A stretch of 64,000 nt of DNA from Spirosoma spitsbergense DSM 19989 (lineage in GTDB: Bacteria; Bacteroidota; Bacteroidia; Cytophagales; Spirosomataceae), in the NCBI RefSeq assembly GCF_000374085.1, contig NZ_KB893551.1, positions 1-64,000 of the forward strand, read 5' to 3'. The notes under the pieces are model-generated. The model was not told the DNA's origin, made no database searches, and saw only the letters and a program-made list of their open reading frames with translations. This document shows, piece after piece, positions 1 through 7,904 of this stretch (position 1 is the first letter of the stretch; each line of letters starts with the position of its first letter). Position numbers and translations under genes: made by a program.

Positions 1-123
1 ATTTTGGTGGTAGGCGAGGCACTTTTTGAGTTCGTAGCCGTAGCTACGGGCGAAAAAAGTAACGCGGCCTATCGCCAAAAGATGCACTTTCGGGCCAAAG
101 CGATTAATTCAAACAGCTTCTAA
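1..123 (+). CDS. possible 3' end of an unidentified CDS cut by the window edge
   Basis: The first frame is open from base 1 to a TAA at 121-123 (40 codons), with a peptide ending AINSNSF. The composition is protein-like (FEFVAVATGEK, then YRQKMHFRAK), but 40 open codons can occur by chance, and most of the stretch is also an imperfect DNA palindrome. I do not recognise a family. A hairpin at 151-171 (7-bp arms around a 7-nt loop) follows the stop and could end its transcript. Whether this is a real C-terminus or read-through of a fold-back element cannot be decided here. Confidence 0.3.
   Translation: MLVVGEALFEFVAVATGEKSNAAYRQKMHFRAKAINSNSF
2..80. repeat. imperfect palindrome, fold-back or REP-like element
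   Basis: The two halves are roughly complementary around a CGTAGC-cgta-GCTACG core (33-48). Outside the core, ACTTTTT (21-27) faces AAAAAAGT (53-60), TAGGC (11-15) faces GCCTA (67-71), and TTTTGG (2-7) faces CCAAAA (75-80). About two thirds of positions pair. Only one copy is visible in the window, so I cannot show it is dispersed. It overlaps the possible partial CDS. Confidence 0.4.
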
Positions 124-226
124 ACCGACGGAGAAATAATATTTTTCCTGCTGTTCAACCCTTCTGAACAGGGTGTATGCCGCTACTTTTAGTTAATTGA
201 CCACCCTTTTTCGGGAATCATCAACT

Positions 227-289
227 AAAAAGTACCAAAAAGCCGGGTAGTAACGTAGAATGTTATTACCCGGCTTTTTGGTACTTTTT
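227..289. terminator. long bidirectional terminator-like hairpin
   Basis: The 28-nt arms 227-254 and 262-289 pair with a single G-T wobble around a 7-nt loop. The outer ends are A5 and T5, so the structure reads as an intrinsic terminator on either strand. It lies between the plus-strand fragment ending at 123 and the minus-strand NTF2-like gene ending at 376, where a shared convergent terminator is expected. Bases 223-233 can instead pair with 185-194 (ACTTTTAGTT), giving a competing smaller fold. Confidence 0.8.
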
Positions 290-375
290 GGGAAGAGATT
301 TTATAACTAATCTTATGGGAATAAAGTCAGAAACAGGTGTAAATCTATTTTTTGACTCACCTTCAAAATTTACAA

Positions 376-723
376 TTATACAAGTTCAATATCCATTTTT
401 CGTAACAAGTCGTCTTGTACAGTGTAAATGTGCTTTACTGTTCCATCGAACATCAGTTTACCTTGCAAGTCCTTTACTATTTGGTGAACCGTCACTTCTA
501 ATATTCCGTCCTGTCTTTGGTTAAATCCGGTTGGTTCAACAATGGGATTTATCTCCGTCCATTGTCTTGTCCAATACTTTCGTATTTCATCATGTCCACT
601 TACGTAACCACCCTCAAATGCTTTCGGCCATTGCACATCGGTGTGCATATGTGCTAAGACGGCATCAACATGCCGAGCGTTAAAATCTTGGTAAAGTTGA
701 CGAAGGATTGGTTGGTAGTCCAT
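376..723 (-). CDS. NTF2-like (SnoaL-type) nuclear transport factor 2 family protein
   Basis: This 115-residue protein has the usual size and pattern of small SnoaL/NTF2-like proteins. It opens with helical 'ILRQLYQDFNARHVDAVLAH', then 'DVQWPKAFEGG', 'GHDEIRKYWTRQW', and a beta-rich C-terminal half ending in 'GTVKHIYTVQDDLLRKMDIELV'-like strands. The fold is a cone-shaped alpha+beta barrel that in different members binds small hydrophobic ligands or acts as an enzyme, so no substrate can be named. No signal peptide is seen, so it is probably cytoplasmic. The gene is more AT-rich than the genes that follow. A TAnnTTTG promoter element lies 38 nt upstream, and the gene appears to be transcribed alone. 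Confidence 0.8.
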   Translation of the reverse strand: MDYQPILRQLYQDFNARHVDAVLAHMHTDVQWPKAFEGGYVSGHDEIRKYWTRQWTEINPIVEPTGFNQRQDGILEVTVHQIVKDLQGKLMFDGTVKHIYTVQDDLLRKMDIELV

Positions 724-760
724 AGATTAACAAAAAGTTTTGATGCTTTAAGGGATGAAT

Positions 761-768
761 CAAAGCTA
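761..768 (-). promoter_or_regulatory. candidate -7 promoter element for the NTF2-like gene
   Basis: On the minus strand this reads TAGCTTTG, a full match to the Bacteroidota -7 consensus TAnnTTTG, about 38 nt before the ATG. I found no clear TTG at the expected -33 position. The rest of the gap (724-941) holds no recognisable gene. Confidence 0.4.
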
Positions 769-941
769 TGCCAGATCTGATGAGGTTGAGCGTCAGTAGC
801 GATTGAGATTTTAACAGATTTACTTGAGAATTCTACAATCAGGCTGTTGTATAAGTGTGCATTATGTAAAGCTACATAGACCTAAACAAAACACAAAGTC
901 GGAAAGTATCTAATCATTATTTCGGGTGATAAGCAAAAAAT

Positions 942-3134
942 CTACTTCACCTCCGTCACGTCCAGCACCACGCTTTCCCGGCGCGTACTCACCTGTGGGT
1001 TGAAGCCGATGGTCATCAAATAGTTGCCGGAATAGGTGGTCGTGTCGGCGTTGATGGCGGAGCGGGTACCCGGATACACGTTGAGTTCCTGAATTTTATA
1101 GCGTTTGGCGGGGTCCAGCCCTTTCAGTTTGATGGGTGCCACGCTACCCGCTTTGTAGCGGTTTTTGACCAGATACGAGAACCAGACCGCTTTATCCTTT
1201 GCTTCATTCACGTACGCCAGGGAAGCCACGTCACTCGTATAAGGCGAAGATAGCCGGAACAGGTCACCCTGCCAGATGGTGGTTTTGACGCGGTCGTAGG
1301 TTTTCAGGGCTTCCTGACTGAACTGCAATTCGGGTTTGGAGAGTTTGCTAACCACAATATCATATCCGATTTTACCCATCATGGCCACATCCGTCCGGAA
1401 CTTGATGGATTGCTTCCCCCAGTCCGTTACGTGGTTGCACGTAGCAATGGACGGGAAGAAATACGAGTAATTCCACTGGATAAACACGCGCTCCAGCCCG
1501 TCGGTATTGTCGCTGGGCCAGAACTCGGTGAAGTAGCGCAGGGCACCGTAGTCCACGCGGCCACCACCGCCGGAGCACAGCATCATGGGCAGGGTAGGGT
1601 ATTTGGTCCGCAATCGCTCCAGCACCTTGTATAAGCCCTGCACATAATCGACGTAGAGGTGCGACTGGTCAGCAAGGGTAGCCGAGTAGGCGTTATAAAT
1701 CACGGCGTTGCAGTCCCATTTAATGTAACTCACCGTCGGACTCTTCGTCATTAGGTCGTCGACTACACCGTACACGAATTCCTGTACTTTGGGGTTCGTT
1801 AAGTCAAGGACGAGTTGATTGCGGAAGTAATACTCCTGTCGATTCGGTTGTTTGATAACCCAGTCGGGGTGTTTTTCGTAGAGTTCACTTTTCGGGCTCA
1901 CCATTTCGGGCTCCAGCCAGATACCAAATTTTACCCCTGCACTTTCGGCATCTTTCACCAGGTAACCCAGCCCGTGGGGTAGTTTCTTCGGGTTCTCCTG
2001 CCAGTCGCCCAGGCTGGTGTGGTCGTTGTTGCGCGGGTACTTTTTACCAAACCAGCCATCGTCCAGCAGAAACAGATCGACACCGAGTTTATCCGCATCT
2101 TTGAAGAGGGCGGATAGTTTCTCCTCATTGAAATCGAAATACGTGGCTTCCCAGTTGTTCAGCAGCGTCAGGCGATTGCCTTCGCCCTGCGGAATCCGGT
2201 ATTTACGCGCCCAGCGGTGCAGGCTCCGGCTGGCCCCGCCCTTGCCCTTGTTCGAGTAGGTATAGATGAACGCCGGGGTAGTAAACTCGGTATTGGGAGC
2301 CAGTGTATACGCCGACGCGTAGGGGTTGATGCCGGGGATGATGCGCAGGTTATGCAGTGGGTCGACTTCAAAGGCCAGCTGGTAATTCCCCGACCAGGCC
2401 AGTGTACCGGCAATCACCTCGCCCTGCTCTTCCTCAGCGGGTTGGTTCAGGGCCACCAGGAAGGAGGGAGGCTGGAACAGATCAGCCCGCGTACCGAGTT
2501 TGGAATCCAGCACTTTGATGCCCTCGGTCAGCATCGTTTCGGAGGGGTTCATCTCGCTGGCCCAGTCGCCGTGAAAATGGGTGAGGTAGTAGTTCTGCGC
2601 CGGGATGTACAGGTTGGCCGACGCGTATTTCTGCAGGGTAACCGCTTTCTTCTCGGTGTGTCGGATGGTGGACCACTGTTCAATCACATCGTCGTTCTGG
2701 TACGCTTTGTAATATAGCGTTACTTCAAACGGGTACTGCGGGTCTTTCAGATAGACTTTGGTCAGGATAGCCCCGTTCGATTCCGGATCGGTCTCATGCC
2801 GAACGTACTTTAAATCGAGGGATGCGTTGCCGTCGGCGTGGGTTACCTGAATGGCGGGTTCCAGCAGGTTGCGGCTTCCGGCGGGTGTGTAGACCGAATT
2901 GTAAATGCCGGTATAATCTTCGCCCCGCTTGCCATTATTCGGAATTGCTGTGTATTCAGCCGCGCTTTGCAGGCGAGTGCCCAGATGAACAATCGTGGGA
3001 ATCTGCTCGGTATCGACCCGGATAACCAGCGCCGTCTGGCGGGTTTGAATGACAATGTGGGTATCGCCGGGTGCGGCTGTTATACCTGACGTGAGTAGGA
3101 GAAATAGCGAAAAAACAAGGCAAATATGCTTCAT
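942..3134 (-). CDS. GH36 alpha-galactosidase, exported
   Basis: This 730-residue protein belongs to glycoside hydrolase family 36 and hydrolyses terminal alpha-1,6-galactosides such as melibiose and raffinose-type sugars. It starts with a signal peptide (residues 1-20, ending TSGITAA), so it acts in the periplasm or outside. A beta-sandwich N-terminal region is followed by the catalytic barrel from about residue 310, with 'DLFLLDDGWFG', 'GIWLEPEMVSP' and the nucleophile motif 'YIKWDCN' (Asp474). The general acid/base motif 'WPSDNTD' (Asp542) follows, 68 residues later, close to the 70-residue spacing in Geobacillus AgaA. 'CSGGGGRVDYG' is also typical. The length matches the bacterial 700-750 residue class. 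It lies 22 bp downstream of an SDR gene on the same strand and is probably co-transcribed with it. Confidence 0.93.
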   Translation of the reverse strand: MKHICLVFSLFLLLTSGITAAPGDTHIVIQTRQTALVIRVDTEQIPTIVHLGTRLQSAAEYTAIPNNGKRGEDYTGIYNSVYTPAGSRNLLEPAIQVTHADGNASLDLKYVRHETDPESNGAILTKVYLKDPQYPFEVTLYYKAYQNDDVIEQWSTIRHTEKKAVTLQKYASANLYIPAQNYYLTHFHGDWASEMNPSETMLTEGIKVLDSKLGTRADLFQPPSFLVALNQPAEEEQGEVIAGTLAWSGNYQLAFEVDPLHNLRIIPGINPYASAYTLAPNTEFTTPAFIYTYSNKGKGGASRSLHRWARKYRIPQGEGNRLTLLNNWEATYFDFNEEKLSALFKDADKLGVDLFLLDDGWFGKKYPRNNDHTSLGDWQENPKKLPHGLGYLVKDAESAGVKFGIWLEPEMVSPKSELYEKHPDWVIKQPNRQEYYFRNQLVLDLTNPKVQEFVYGVVDDLMTKSPTVSYIKWDCNAVIYNAYSATLADQSHLYVDYVQGLYKVLERLRTKYPTLPMMLCSGGGGRVDYGALRYFTEFWPSDNTDGLERVFIQWNYSYFFPSIATCNHVTDWGKQSIKFRTDVAMMGKIGYDIVVSKLSKPELQFSQEALKTYDRVKTTIWQGDLFRLSSPYTSDVASLAYVNEAKDKAVWFSYLVKNRYKAGSVAPIKLKGLDPAKRYKIQELNVYPGTRSAINADTTTYSGNYLMTIGFNPQVSTRRESVVLDVTEVK

Positions 3135-3156
3135 GAATCAGGAGAAGAAAGGGGAT

Positions 3157-3945
3157 TTAGATTACAGTACCACCATCGGCGTAAAATAAACTGCCGGTAC
3201 TGTACGAAGATGCATCGGAGGCCAGGAACAGGGCCAGCGGACTGATTTCGTCGGTGGTGCCCATGCGGGCGATGGGAATGCGTTTGGTGAAATGACTCAG
3301 TATTTTCTCATCCTGCCACAGTGCCTGACTGAACTTGGTCTTTATCAGGCCGGGGCAAATGGCGTTTACCCGGATACCGTCGGGCCCCCATTCCTTGGCC
3401 AGCACTTTGGTCAGCATATTCAGCGATGCCTTGCTCACGCTGTACATCCCCAGGCCGGGGTCGGGGGTGTGACCGGCAATGCTGCTGATCATGATAATGC
3501 TGCCGCCCCCCCGTGCTTTCATGCTGGGGTAGCACAGCTTGCTCAACTCAAAGGGGGCCTTCACATTGGCCTGCATGATCTTGTCGAAAGCCGCCCCGTC
3601 GCAGTCGAGGGAAGGGCCGAATACGGGGTTCGAGGCTGCGTTGTTGACCAGAATATCAATGCCGCCGTAGGTCGCGATACTTTTGTCGACCAGTTGCTGG
3701 AGTTGCTCCATATCGCCCACGTGGGCGGCAATGCCGGTGGCTTCACCGCCCTGCGCTTTGATGTCGTCTGCCAGCGCATCGCAGGCGTCCTGCTTGCGGC
3801 TGCTGACAATGACTTTAGCCCCGAAGCGGGCAAAAACGCGGGCCATATCTTCCCCGATTCCTTTGCTGGCTCCGGTAATGACGGCTACTTTGCCGGTGAG
3901 GTCGAACATGGCTTTTTCAGCCGTTGCACTTGCTTGTGTATTCAT
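3157..3945 (-). CDS. SDR family NAD(P)-dependent oxidoreductase
   Basis: This is a classical short-chain dehydrogenase/reductase of 262 residues. It has the cofactor motif TGASKGIG (residues 24-31), 'NNAAS' near 101, catalytic Ser155, Tyr168 and Lys172 (YSVSK), and a C-terminal 'FYADGGTVI' like the usual 'xxDGG' end. The 'SSRK' after the second strand suggests NADP(H) preference (inference). The substrate is unknown. I chose the ATG at 3945; an in-frame TTG at 3960 would add five residues that lie outside the conserved fold. It sits 22 bp upstream of the alpha-galactosidase, so sugar metabolism is possible, but the DHRS4-like character ('AGHTPDPGLGMYSVSK') would also fit a carbonyl or lipid substrate. 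Confidence 0.88.
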   Translation of the reverse strand: MNTQASATAEKAMFDLTGKVAVITGASKGIGEDMARVFARFGAKVIVSSRKQDACDALADDIKAQGGEATGIAAHVGDMEQLQQLVDKSIATYGGIDILVNNAASNPVFGPSLDCDGAAFDKIMQANVKAPFELSKLCYPSMKARGGGSIIMISSIAGHTPDPGLGMYSVSKASLNMLTKVLAKEWGPDGIRVNAICPGLIKTKFSQALWQDEKILSHFTKRIPIARMGTTDEISPLALFLASDASSYSTGSLFYADGGTVI

Positions 3946-4031
3946 AAGGGTTAACCGCAAAGGTCACGAAGGTTTCGCAGAGAACGCAAAATAGCCCTCC
4001 GCCTACTTGGTATCCTTCGTGGTTTATAAAA
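3946..4031. repeat. intergenic hairpin built of degenerate ~10-nt repeats (element 1)
   Basis: The gap between the ATP-grasp-like gene and the downstream SDR, both minus strand, holds a left arm of related units (CGCAAAGGT, CACGAAGG, CGCAGAGAA, CGCAAA) at 3955-3991. A right arm near 4010-4027 reads, on the opposite strand, AACCACGAAGG. The arms can pair in several registers. This is the most degenerate of five similar elements in the window (others at 27294, 28323, 51181 and 53716). Confidence 0.5.
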
Positions 4032-5246
4032 TTATTTCTCGAAAAAGCAGACCGTACCGCCCACCCAGTCTTTATTCTTATTAAAATCTACCCCAATCAT
4101 TTCGCCCCGGCTCAGCCGGCCAAGGTTCGTCAGCAGCGTAGGCTTTTCATCGTCTTTTGGCCAGATAAACAGCATCCTGATTTCGCACTTGACCAACCCA
4201 TCCGGCGACTGGATTACCGGTTCATAGACCACTTTTTTCTGGAGCAGGTAACCATCCCGCTGGTCGGCCGGAATCACGTCGAGGTCGGCGGGCGTAATGT
4301 TGAGTTTGACGCCACTACCGGCAAACGAAAACAGCGGTTTCAGGACGTAGTTTTCCAGGTCGGCCGGGTATTCGGGTAAATCAGACAGGTAATAGCTGTC
4401 TGGTACGAAAGGACTTTTCAGCAGGGGCAGGGTGTATTTGCTGATGCGGAAAAACCAGTTTGGGTGCCCAACCCACTCCACATCCACATCATCCGTGAGT
4501 TGAAAATCGGTTTTCAGGTCGGGGAAGTGCTTCAGGTCGTCGAAGATGAGCCGGTTGTAAATTCGTTTGATGCGGATTTGCCGACCATCTTTTTCGTAGA
4601 ACAGTGCCCGACCGTCTTTTTTGATTTTGGTGAGGCAAACAGCCGCTACCCCGGTGGCTTTCTCGGTCAGCACAAAGTCGATGCGGGTCTTTTGCTTTTC
4701 GGGATAGATTTCCAGCAGAATAACTTCTTCGGGCTGGCATTCTCCCACAATCATCTGCTTCAGCTTGTTCAGGTACTCCAGGTTGTTGGTCGCGTTGAAC
4801 AAATGGGAGAGACTGTCTGGAATGGGATAAAACGTACGAAAAAGGTTAGCCAGATACGGCTGATAACCAAAAAGCGACGGGAATCCCTGTAATTCAATAA
4901 GTTGGGGTTCGAGTTCGCCACTCGACGGATTTTTGCAAACGGCGAAATCGATGGCCAGAAACTGGGTGTGGGCACCGGGTCCGTTGCCACCTTCGTGCGG
5001 AACCCGCTGGCTGGCTGGTATTGCCTTTTCAGTCAGGGCTTTGAAATCGTCGCGCGTAATCACGTCGACAATATCATCGCAGGCCTGCAAAATTTTGTCG
5101 GTCAGTACTTTAGGGACGAAGACAGGGCTTTCGGCTACGCGAAAGTCGAGCTGACCAGGTAGGTCGGCTTCAATTCTATCCAAAAAAGCCCGGTACAGTT
5201 CCGGGCTAAAAATTTCGTTATAACGCTGACGGACAGACTGTATCAT
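4032..5246 (-). CDS. ATP-grasp-like protein of an amidoligase gene trio
   Basis: This 404-residue protein has no signal peptide. The C-terminal part looks like the nucleotide-binding half of an ATP-grasp enzyme: 'YVLKPLFSFAGSGVKL' resembles the lysine/glycine-rich loop, 'GYLLQKKV' the linker strand, and 'KCEIRMLFIW' with 'GVDFNKNKDW' the acidic metal-binding strands. The N-terminal part contains 'HEGGNGPGAHTQFLAIDFAV' and 'ELQGFPSLFGYQ', reminiscent of glutathionylspermidine-synthase-like proteins. Such enzymes join a carboxylate to an amine through an acyl phosphate; the actual substrates are unknown. The ATG at 5246 begins 4 nt after the stop of the upstream amidotransferase, which points to translational coupling. 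A longer in-frame reading to 5300 would run into that gene and is not favoured. Confidence 0.65.
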   Translation of the reverse strand: MIQSVRQRYNEIFSPELYRAFLDRIEADLPGQLDFRVAESPVFVPKVLTDKILQACDDIVDVITRDDFKALTEKAIPASQRVPHEGGNGPGAHTQFLAIDFAVCKNPSSGELEPQLIELQGFPSLFGYQPYLANLFRTFYPIPDSLSHLFNATNNLEYLNKLKQMIVGECQPEEVILLEIYPEKQKTRIDFVLTEKATGVAAVCLTKIKKDGRALFYEKDGRQIRIKRIYNRLIFDDLKHFPDLKTDFQLTDDVDVEWVGHPNWFFRISKYTLPLLKSPFVPDSYYLSDLPEYPADLENYVLKPLFSFAGSGVKLNITPADLDVIPADQRDGYLLQKKVVYEPVIQSPDGLVKCEIRMLFIWPKDDEKPTLLTNLGRLSRGEMIGVDFNKNKDWVGGTVCFFEK

Positions 5247-5250
5247 AACA

Positions 5251-6102
5251 CTATACGCTTTGTGGTTCTTCGGCAGTAACCGCCATGGCCTGGATGGCAT
5301 CCCGCAAAAATCCGGGTATAATGACCGACTCGGTCAGGGCAATCTTATCGGGGTCCAGCAGGTAGGCTACCATATCGTCGTACTTTTCCTGACCAAAGTT
5401 CAGTACGATATGATTGCGTTTTTCGGCCGTCTGGAAGTAGCGCAGCATCCCTTCATTGTCGGCTTCGGGGTGAAACTGGGTACCAATAATTTCGGGCGAA
5501 AAGCGGATGGCCATCACCGCCCGGTCGAGGGGGACGTGTGGGCGGTATTTCTCCAGGCACAAGACCTGGGCTCCCATATTTTCCATTCGCTCACTATTTG
5601 GCTCCGTGATCTGGTAATCACGCGAATCGACGGCAAAGAACGGATCGGCCAGCCCCGTGAGCATGTGTTCGGTATCGCCCTCTTCGGTTTTGTGCACCGG
5701 AAAGATACCAAAGGAGGTTGATTTGCGCTGACTGAGTAACCCTAACTCGAGGTGCCGGACAACCAACTGGAAGGAGTGGCAGATCAGGAATACAAACTTT
5801 TTACGGTCGTTATGCCTGTTCCAGGCAAAAAGCTGGTCAATTAACTTGAAATACGCCGTTTCCCATTCGTCATTTGAGGGCAGGGGACTGCCCGGCCCAC
5901 CCGATGAAATATAAATGTCGTACGATAGGTCGGGAACATCGTTGCTACCCCGAATGTCGAACACATCGACCGACAGTTCACTGGGTTGCTCTGTCTGTTG
6001 ATTCTCTCCCTGGGCGTTCCGGATCAGGTGCATAATGCAGCGCATGCTTTCGTTGGCATGCTTGTTATTCATGTCCAGAACGGCAATTTTAACTGAGTTC
6101 AT
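5251..6102 (-). CDS. class I glutamine amidotransferase-like protein
   Basis: This 283-residue protein carries the class I glutamine amidotransferase triad. The nucleophile is Cys108 in 'FLICHSFQ', and His211 and Glu213 lie in 'GTQFHPEAD'. An oxyanion-strand motif 'IYISSGGPGSP' is at about 64-73. Members release ammonia from glutamine or, in the GMP-synthase-like and gamma-glutamyl-hydrolase-like subgroups, cleave gamma-glutamyl bonds. The elbow here is C-H-S rather than the common C-x-G, so the reaction may be atypical. It sits between the carboxylate-amine ligase (51-bp gap upstream) and the ATP-grasp-like gene (4-bp gap downstream), suggesting a three-step or three-subunit pathway making or trimming an amide-linked metabolite (inference). 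Confidence 0.8.
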   Translation of the reverse strand: MNSVKIAVLDMNNKHANESMRCIMHLIRNAQGENQQTEQPSELSVDVFDIRGSNDVPDLSYDIYISSGGPGSPLPSNDEWETAYFKLIDQLFAWNRHNDRKKFVFLICHSFQLVVRHLELGLLSQRKSTSFGIFPVHKTEEGDTEHMLTGLADPFFAVDSRDYQITEPNSERMENMGAQVLCLEKYRPHVPLDRAVMAIRFSPEIIGTQFHPEADNEGMLRYFQTAEKRNHIVLNFGQEKYDDMVAYLLDPDKIALTESVIIPGFLRDAIQAMAVTAEEPQSV

Positions 6103-6153
6103 AGCGATGAGTTACGGTTGATCTATTGATGAAATTGGTTCCAAAAAGAACGG

Positions 6154-7251
6154 TCAGATTCCGTAAGAAGTTTCTTTGACAATGTAATCCACAACCTGTT
6201 TCAGATCATTCGTTTCCTGAAAAACGGCTAACTGGCGGTCGGCACCGGTACCCATTTCCATAATTTTGAGCAGGTATTCGCACTCCGCGCGACTGCCCAG
6301 TTCGTCAACTACATCGTCGATAAAATTGAGTAATTCGTGCAGCAGTTGATGTGTGGGCACTTCTTCCTGCTTGCCGAAGTCGATCAGTTTACCTTCAATG
6401 CCGTACCGGGCCGCCCGCCATTTATTTTCGTTGATCAGAATACGGCGGTAGGGACGGAAATTCAGATTCTGCTTGTGCAGTTTGTAAATCTTGACCACTA
6501 ATGCCTGCATGATGGCCGCTAGACAGATGGTTTCGTCCACGCGCATGGGCACATCACAAATCCGGAACTCGATGGTGTTGAAAAACGGGTGAAGCCGAAT
6601 GTCCCACCATATTTTTTTGCCATTGTCGATGCAGTTGGTTTTCACCAGCAGGTTGATGTAATCGTCGTATTCAGCCGCCGTAGCAAAAAAATCGGGGATA
6701 CCCGTCCGCGGAAACTTGTCGAAAACTTTGGATCGGTAAGACTTGAAGCCAGTATTCCGACCCCGCCAGAACGGAGAATTGGTCGAGATGGCGTAGACGT
6801 GGGGCAGGAAATACCGCACGGCATTCATAATCTGAACACCCTCGTTGCGGTTCTCGATGCCCACGTGTACGTGCAGTCCGAAAATAAGATTCGACCGGGC
6901 CACATCCCGCAGTTCGTCGATGAGTTGGTCGTACCGTTCGTTGGGTGTAATCAACTGGTCCTGCCAGTCGGAGAAGGGGTGCGTACCGGCGGCTGCTACC
7001 TTAAGATTTTGATTATCAGCCAGCTCGATAATCATTTTCCGTAAGTACGTCACCTCTTCGCGGGCATCCTGAATGGTATTGCAGATATTGGTGCCAACTT
7101 CCACAACGGCCTGGTGCATCTCTGCCTTAACGCGCTCGTGCAACACAATTTGCCCGCCGTCGACAATCTTCGACATGTGTGATCGTAACTCGTAGGTGTC
7201 CGGGTCAATGGTTTGAAACTCTTCTTCAATTCCGAGCGTAAATGCTGGCAT
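6154..7251 (-). CDS. GCS2-type carboxylate-amine ligase (YbdK-like)
   Basis: This 365-residue protein belongs to the glutamate-cysteine ligase type 2 (GCS2) family. It starts with the diagnostic 'LGIEEEFQ' followed by 'MHQAVVEVGT', 'AAAGTHPFSDW', 'IFGLHVHVGI', 'ISTNSPFWRGRNTGFKSYR' and 'TIEFRICDVPM', the metal- and ATP-binding blocks of the family. Enzymes of this group form a peptide-like bond between a carboxyl group and an amine using ATP; E. coli YbdK has weak gamma-glutamylcysteine synthetase activity. It is the first gene of a minus-strand run with the amidotransferase and ATP-grasp-like genes. A TAnnTTTG-like element occurs on the minus strand at 7371-7378, 120 nt upstream, without a convincing -33 partner. 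Confidence 0.88.
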   Translation of the reverse strand: MPAFTLGIEEEFQTIDPDTYELRSHMSKIVDGGQIVLHERVKAEMHQAVVEVGTNICNTIQDAREEVTYLRKMIIELADNQNLKVAAAGTHPFSDWQDQLITPNERYDQLIDELRDVARSNLIFGLHVHVGIENRNEGVQIMNAVRYFLPHVYAISTNSPFWRGRNTGFKSYRSKVFDKFPRTGIPDFFATAAEYDDYINLLVKTNCIDNGKKIWWDIRLHPFFNTIEFRICDVPMRVDETICLAAIMQALVVKIYKLHKQNLNFRPYRRILINENKWRAARYGIEGKLIDFGKQEEVPTHQLLHELLNFIDDVVDELGSRAECEYLLKIMEMGTGADRQLAVFQETNDLKQVVDYIVKETSYGI

Positions 7252-7380
7252 GGGTGTATACGTTAAAAAGATGCCGGTTTATGTGTATCGGGAAACGATT
7301 TTGTAAGATACTGTTTTTTTGAAAACCTGCTGGCGTACCAGTTGTTTTTCCTGCGAATTGACTTTTATTCCAAATGTATC

Positions 7381-7644
7381 ATGAAAACGAAACGTGAAAA
7401 AAAACTGATAACAAAATACTGGCTGTTTGGCGGGGGCGGTGCCATGTTGCTCGGTAGTGGTCTGGCTGTATTGTTACACGGGTCCAAACTCCGGGAAACC
7501 AACACCGACCCCTGGTTTTGGGTCAGCACGGGTGGCTTTGCCCTCATCATGTCGGGCCTGAGTTTCATTGGCGACGCCAACCGGTTTCGTACCATGGCCG
7601 ATGTACTGAAAGAGCTGGACCGACGGGAAAAGGCAAAAGACTAA
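7381..7644 (+). CDS. small two-helix membrane protein, unknown function
   Basis: This 87-residue protein is predicted from the ATG at 7381; upstream in-frame alternatives are poor. A basic start (MKTKREKKL) leads into one hydrophobic segment (about residues 12-32, rich in Gly: 'GGGGAMLLGSGLAVLL') and a second ('FWVSTGGFALIMSGLSFIG', about 44-62), then a charged tail 'VLKELDRREKAKD'. It is likely an inner-membrane protein with both ends inside. I do not recognise a named family. It is divergent from the amidoligase run and is followed by an intrinsic terminator 5 nt after its stop, so it appears monocistronic. Confidence 0.75.
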   Translation: MKTKREKKLITKYWLFGGGGAMLLGSGLAVLLHGSKLRETNTDPWFWVSTGGFALIMSGLSFIGDANRFRTMADVLKELDRREKAKD

Positions 7645-7648
7645 TTGG

Positions 7649-7673
7649 CAGGCACGTCCAGCCTGTTTTTTTT
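7649..7673 (+). terminator. intrinsic terminator of the two-helix membrane protein gene
   Basis: CAGGC (7649-7653) and GCCTG (7661-7665) form a short stem with a 7-nt loop, followed directly by eight Ts. It starts 5 nt after the stop codon at 7644. Confidence 0.75.
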
Positions 7674-7718
7674 GTTTGTGGATTACCGATAGATTTGATA
7701 AATCAACTGACACATGCC

Positions 7719-7904
7719 ATGACGCAGGAACCTAAATACGACCAACCCGCTGAGGGTAGTAATGAGCGTGCTGTTGCCTGGGCGCGGCAGGCGATGGCCA
7801 ACAAACGTGCCGAACAAAAGCGAATGGCAGAGGAGTATAAAACCAATTATAAGCTACAGGCTGCTCTGGCCAAACTTCGCAGCAAGAATGCAAAAACGGA
7901 ATGA
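7719..7904 (+). CDS. small charged hypothetical protein
   Basis: This 61-residue protein (MTQEPKYDQP...) is almost entirely helix-forming and charged, with 'RAVAWARQAMANKRAEQKRMAEEY' as one probable amphipathic helix and a basic tail 'LAKLRSKNAKTE'. It has no signal peptide or membrane segment. The ATG at 7719 is the only sensible start; a longer in-frame reading upstream would cross the terminator region. Its last 17 nt overlap the start of the DUF6169-like gene, so the two are translationally linked. The family is unknown to me; a small antitoxin-like or regulatory partner of the next gene is possible but unsupported. Confidence 0.65.
   Translation: MTQEPKYDQPAEGSNERAVAWARQAMANKRAEQKRMAEEYKTNYKLQAALAKLRSKNAKTE

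Noticed and set aside
2217-2717. 166-codon plus-strand frame inside the GH36 gene
   Set aside because: It lies wholly inside a clearly conserved gene on the opposite strand and its translation has no recognisable features.
3292-3954. 220-codon plus-strand frame opposite the SDR gene
   Set aside because: It mirrors a canonical SDR reading and shows Gly/Ala/His-rich antisense composition with no motif.
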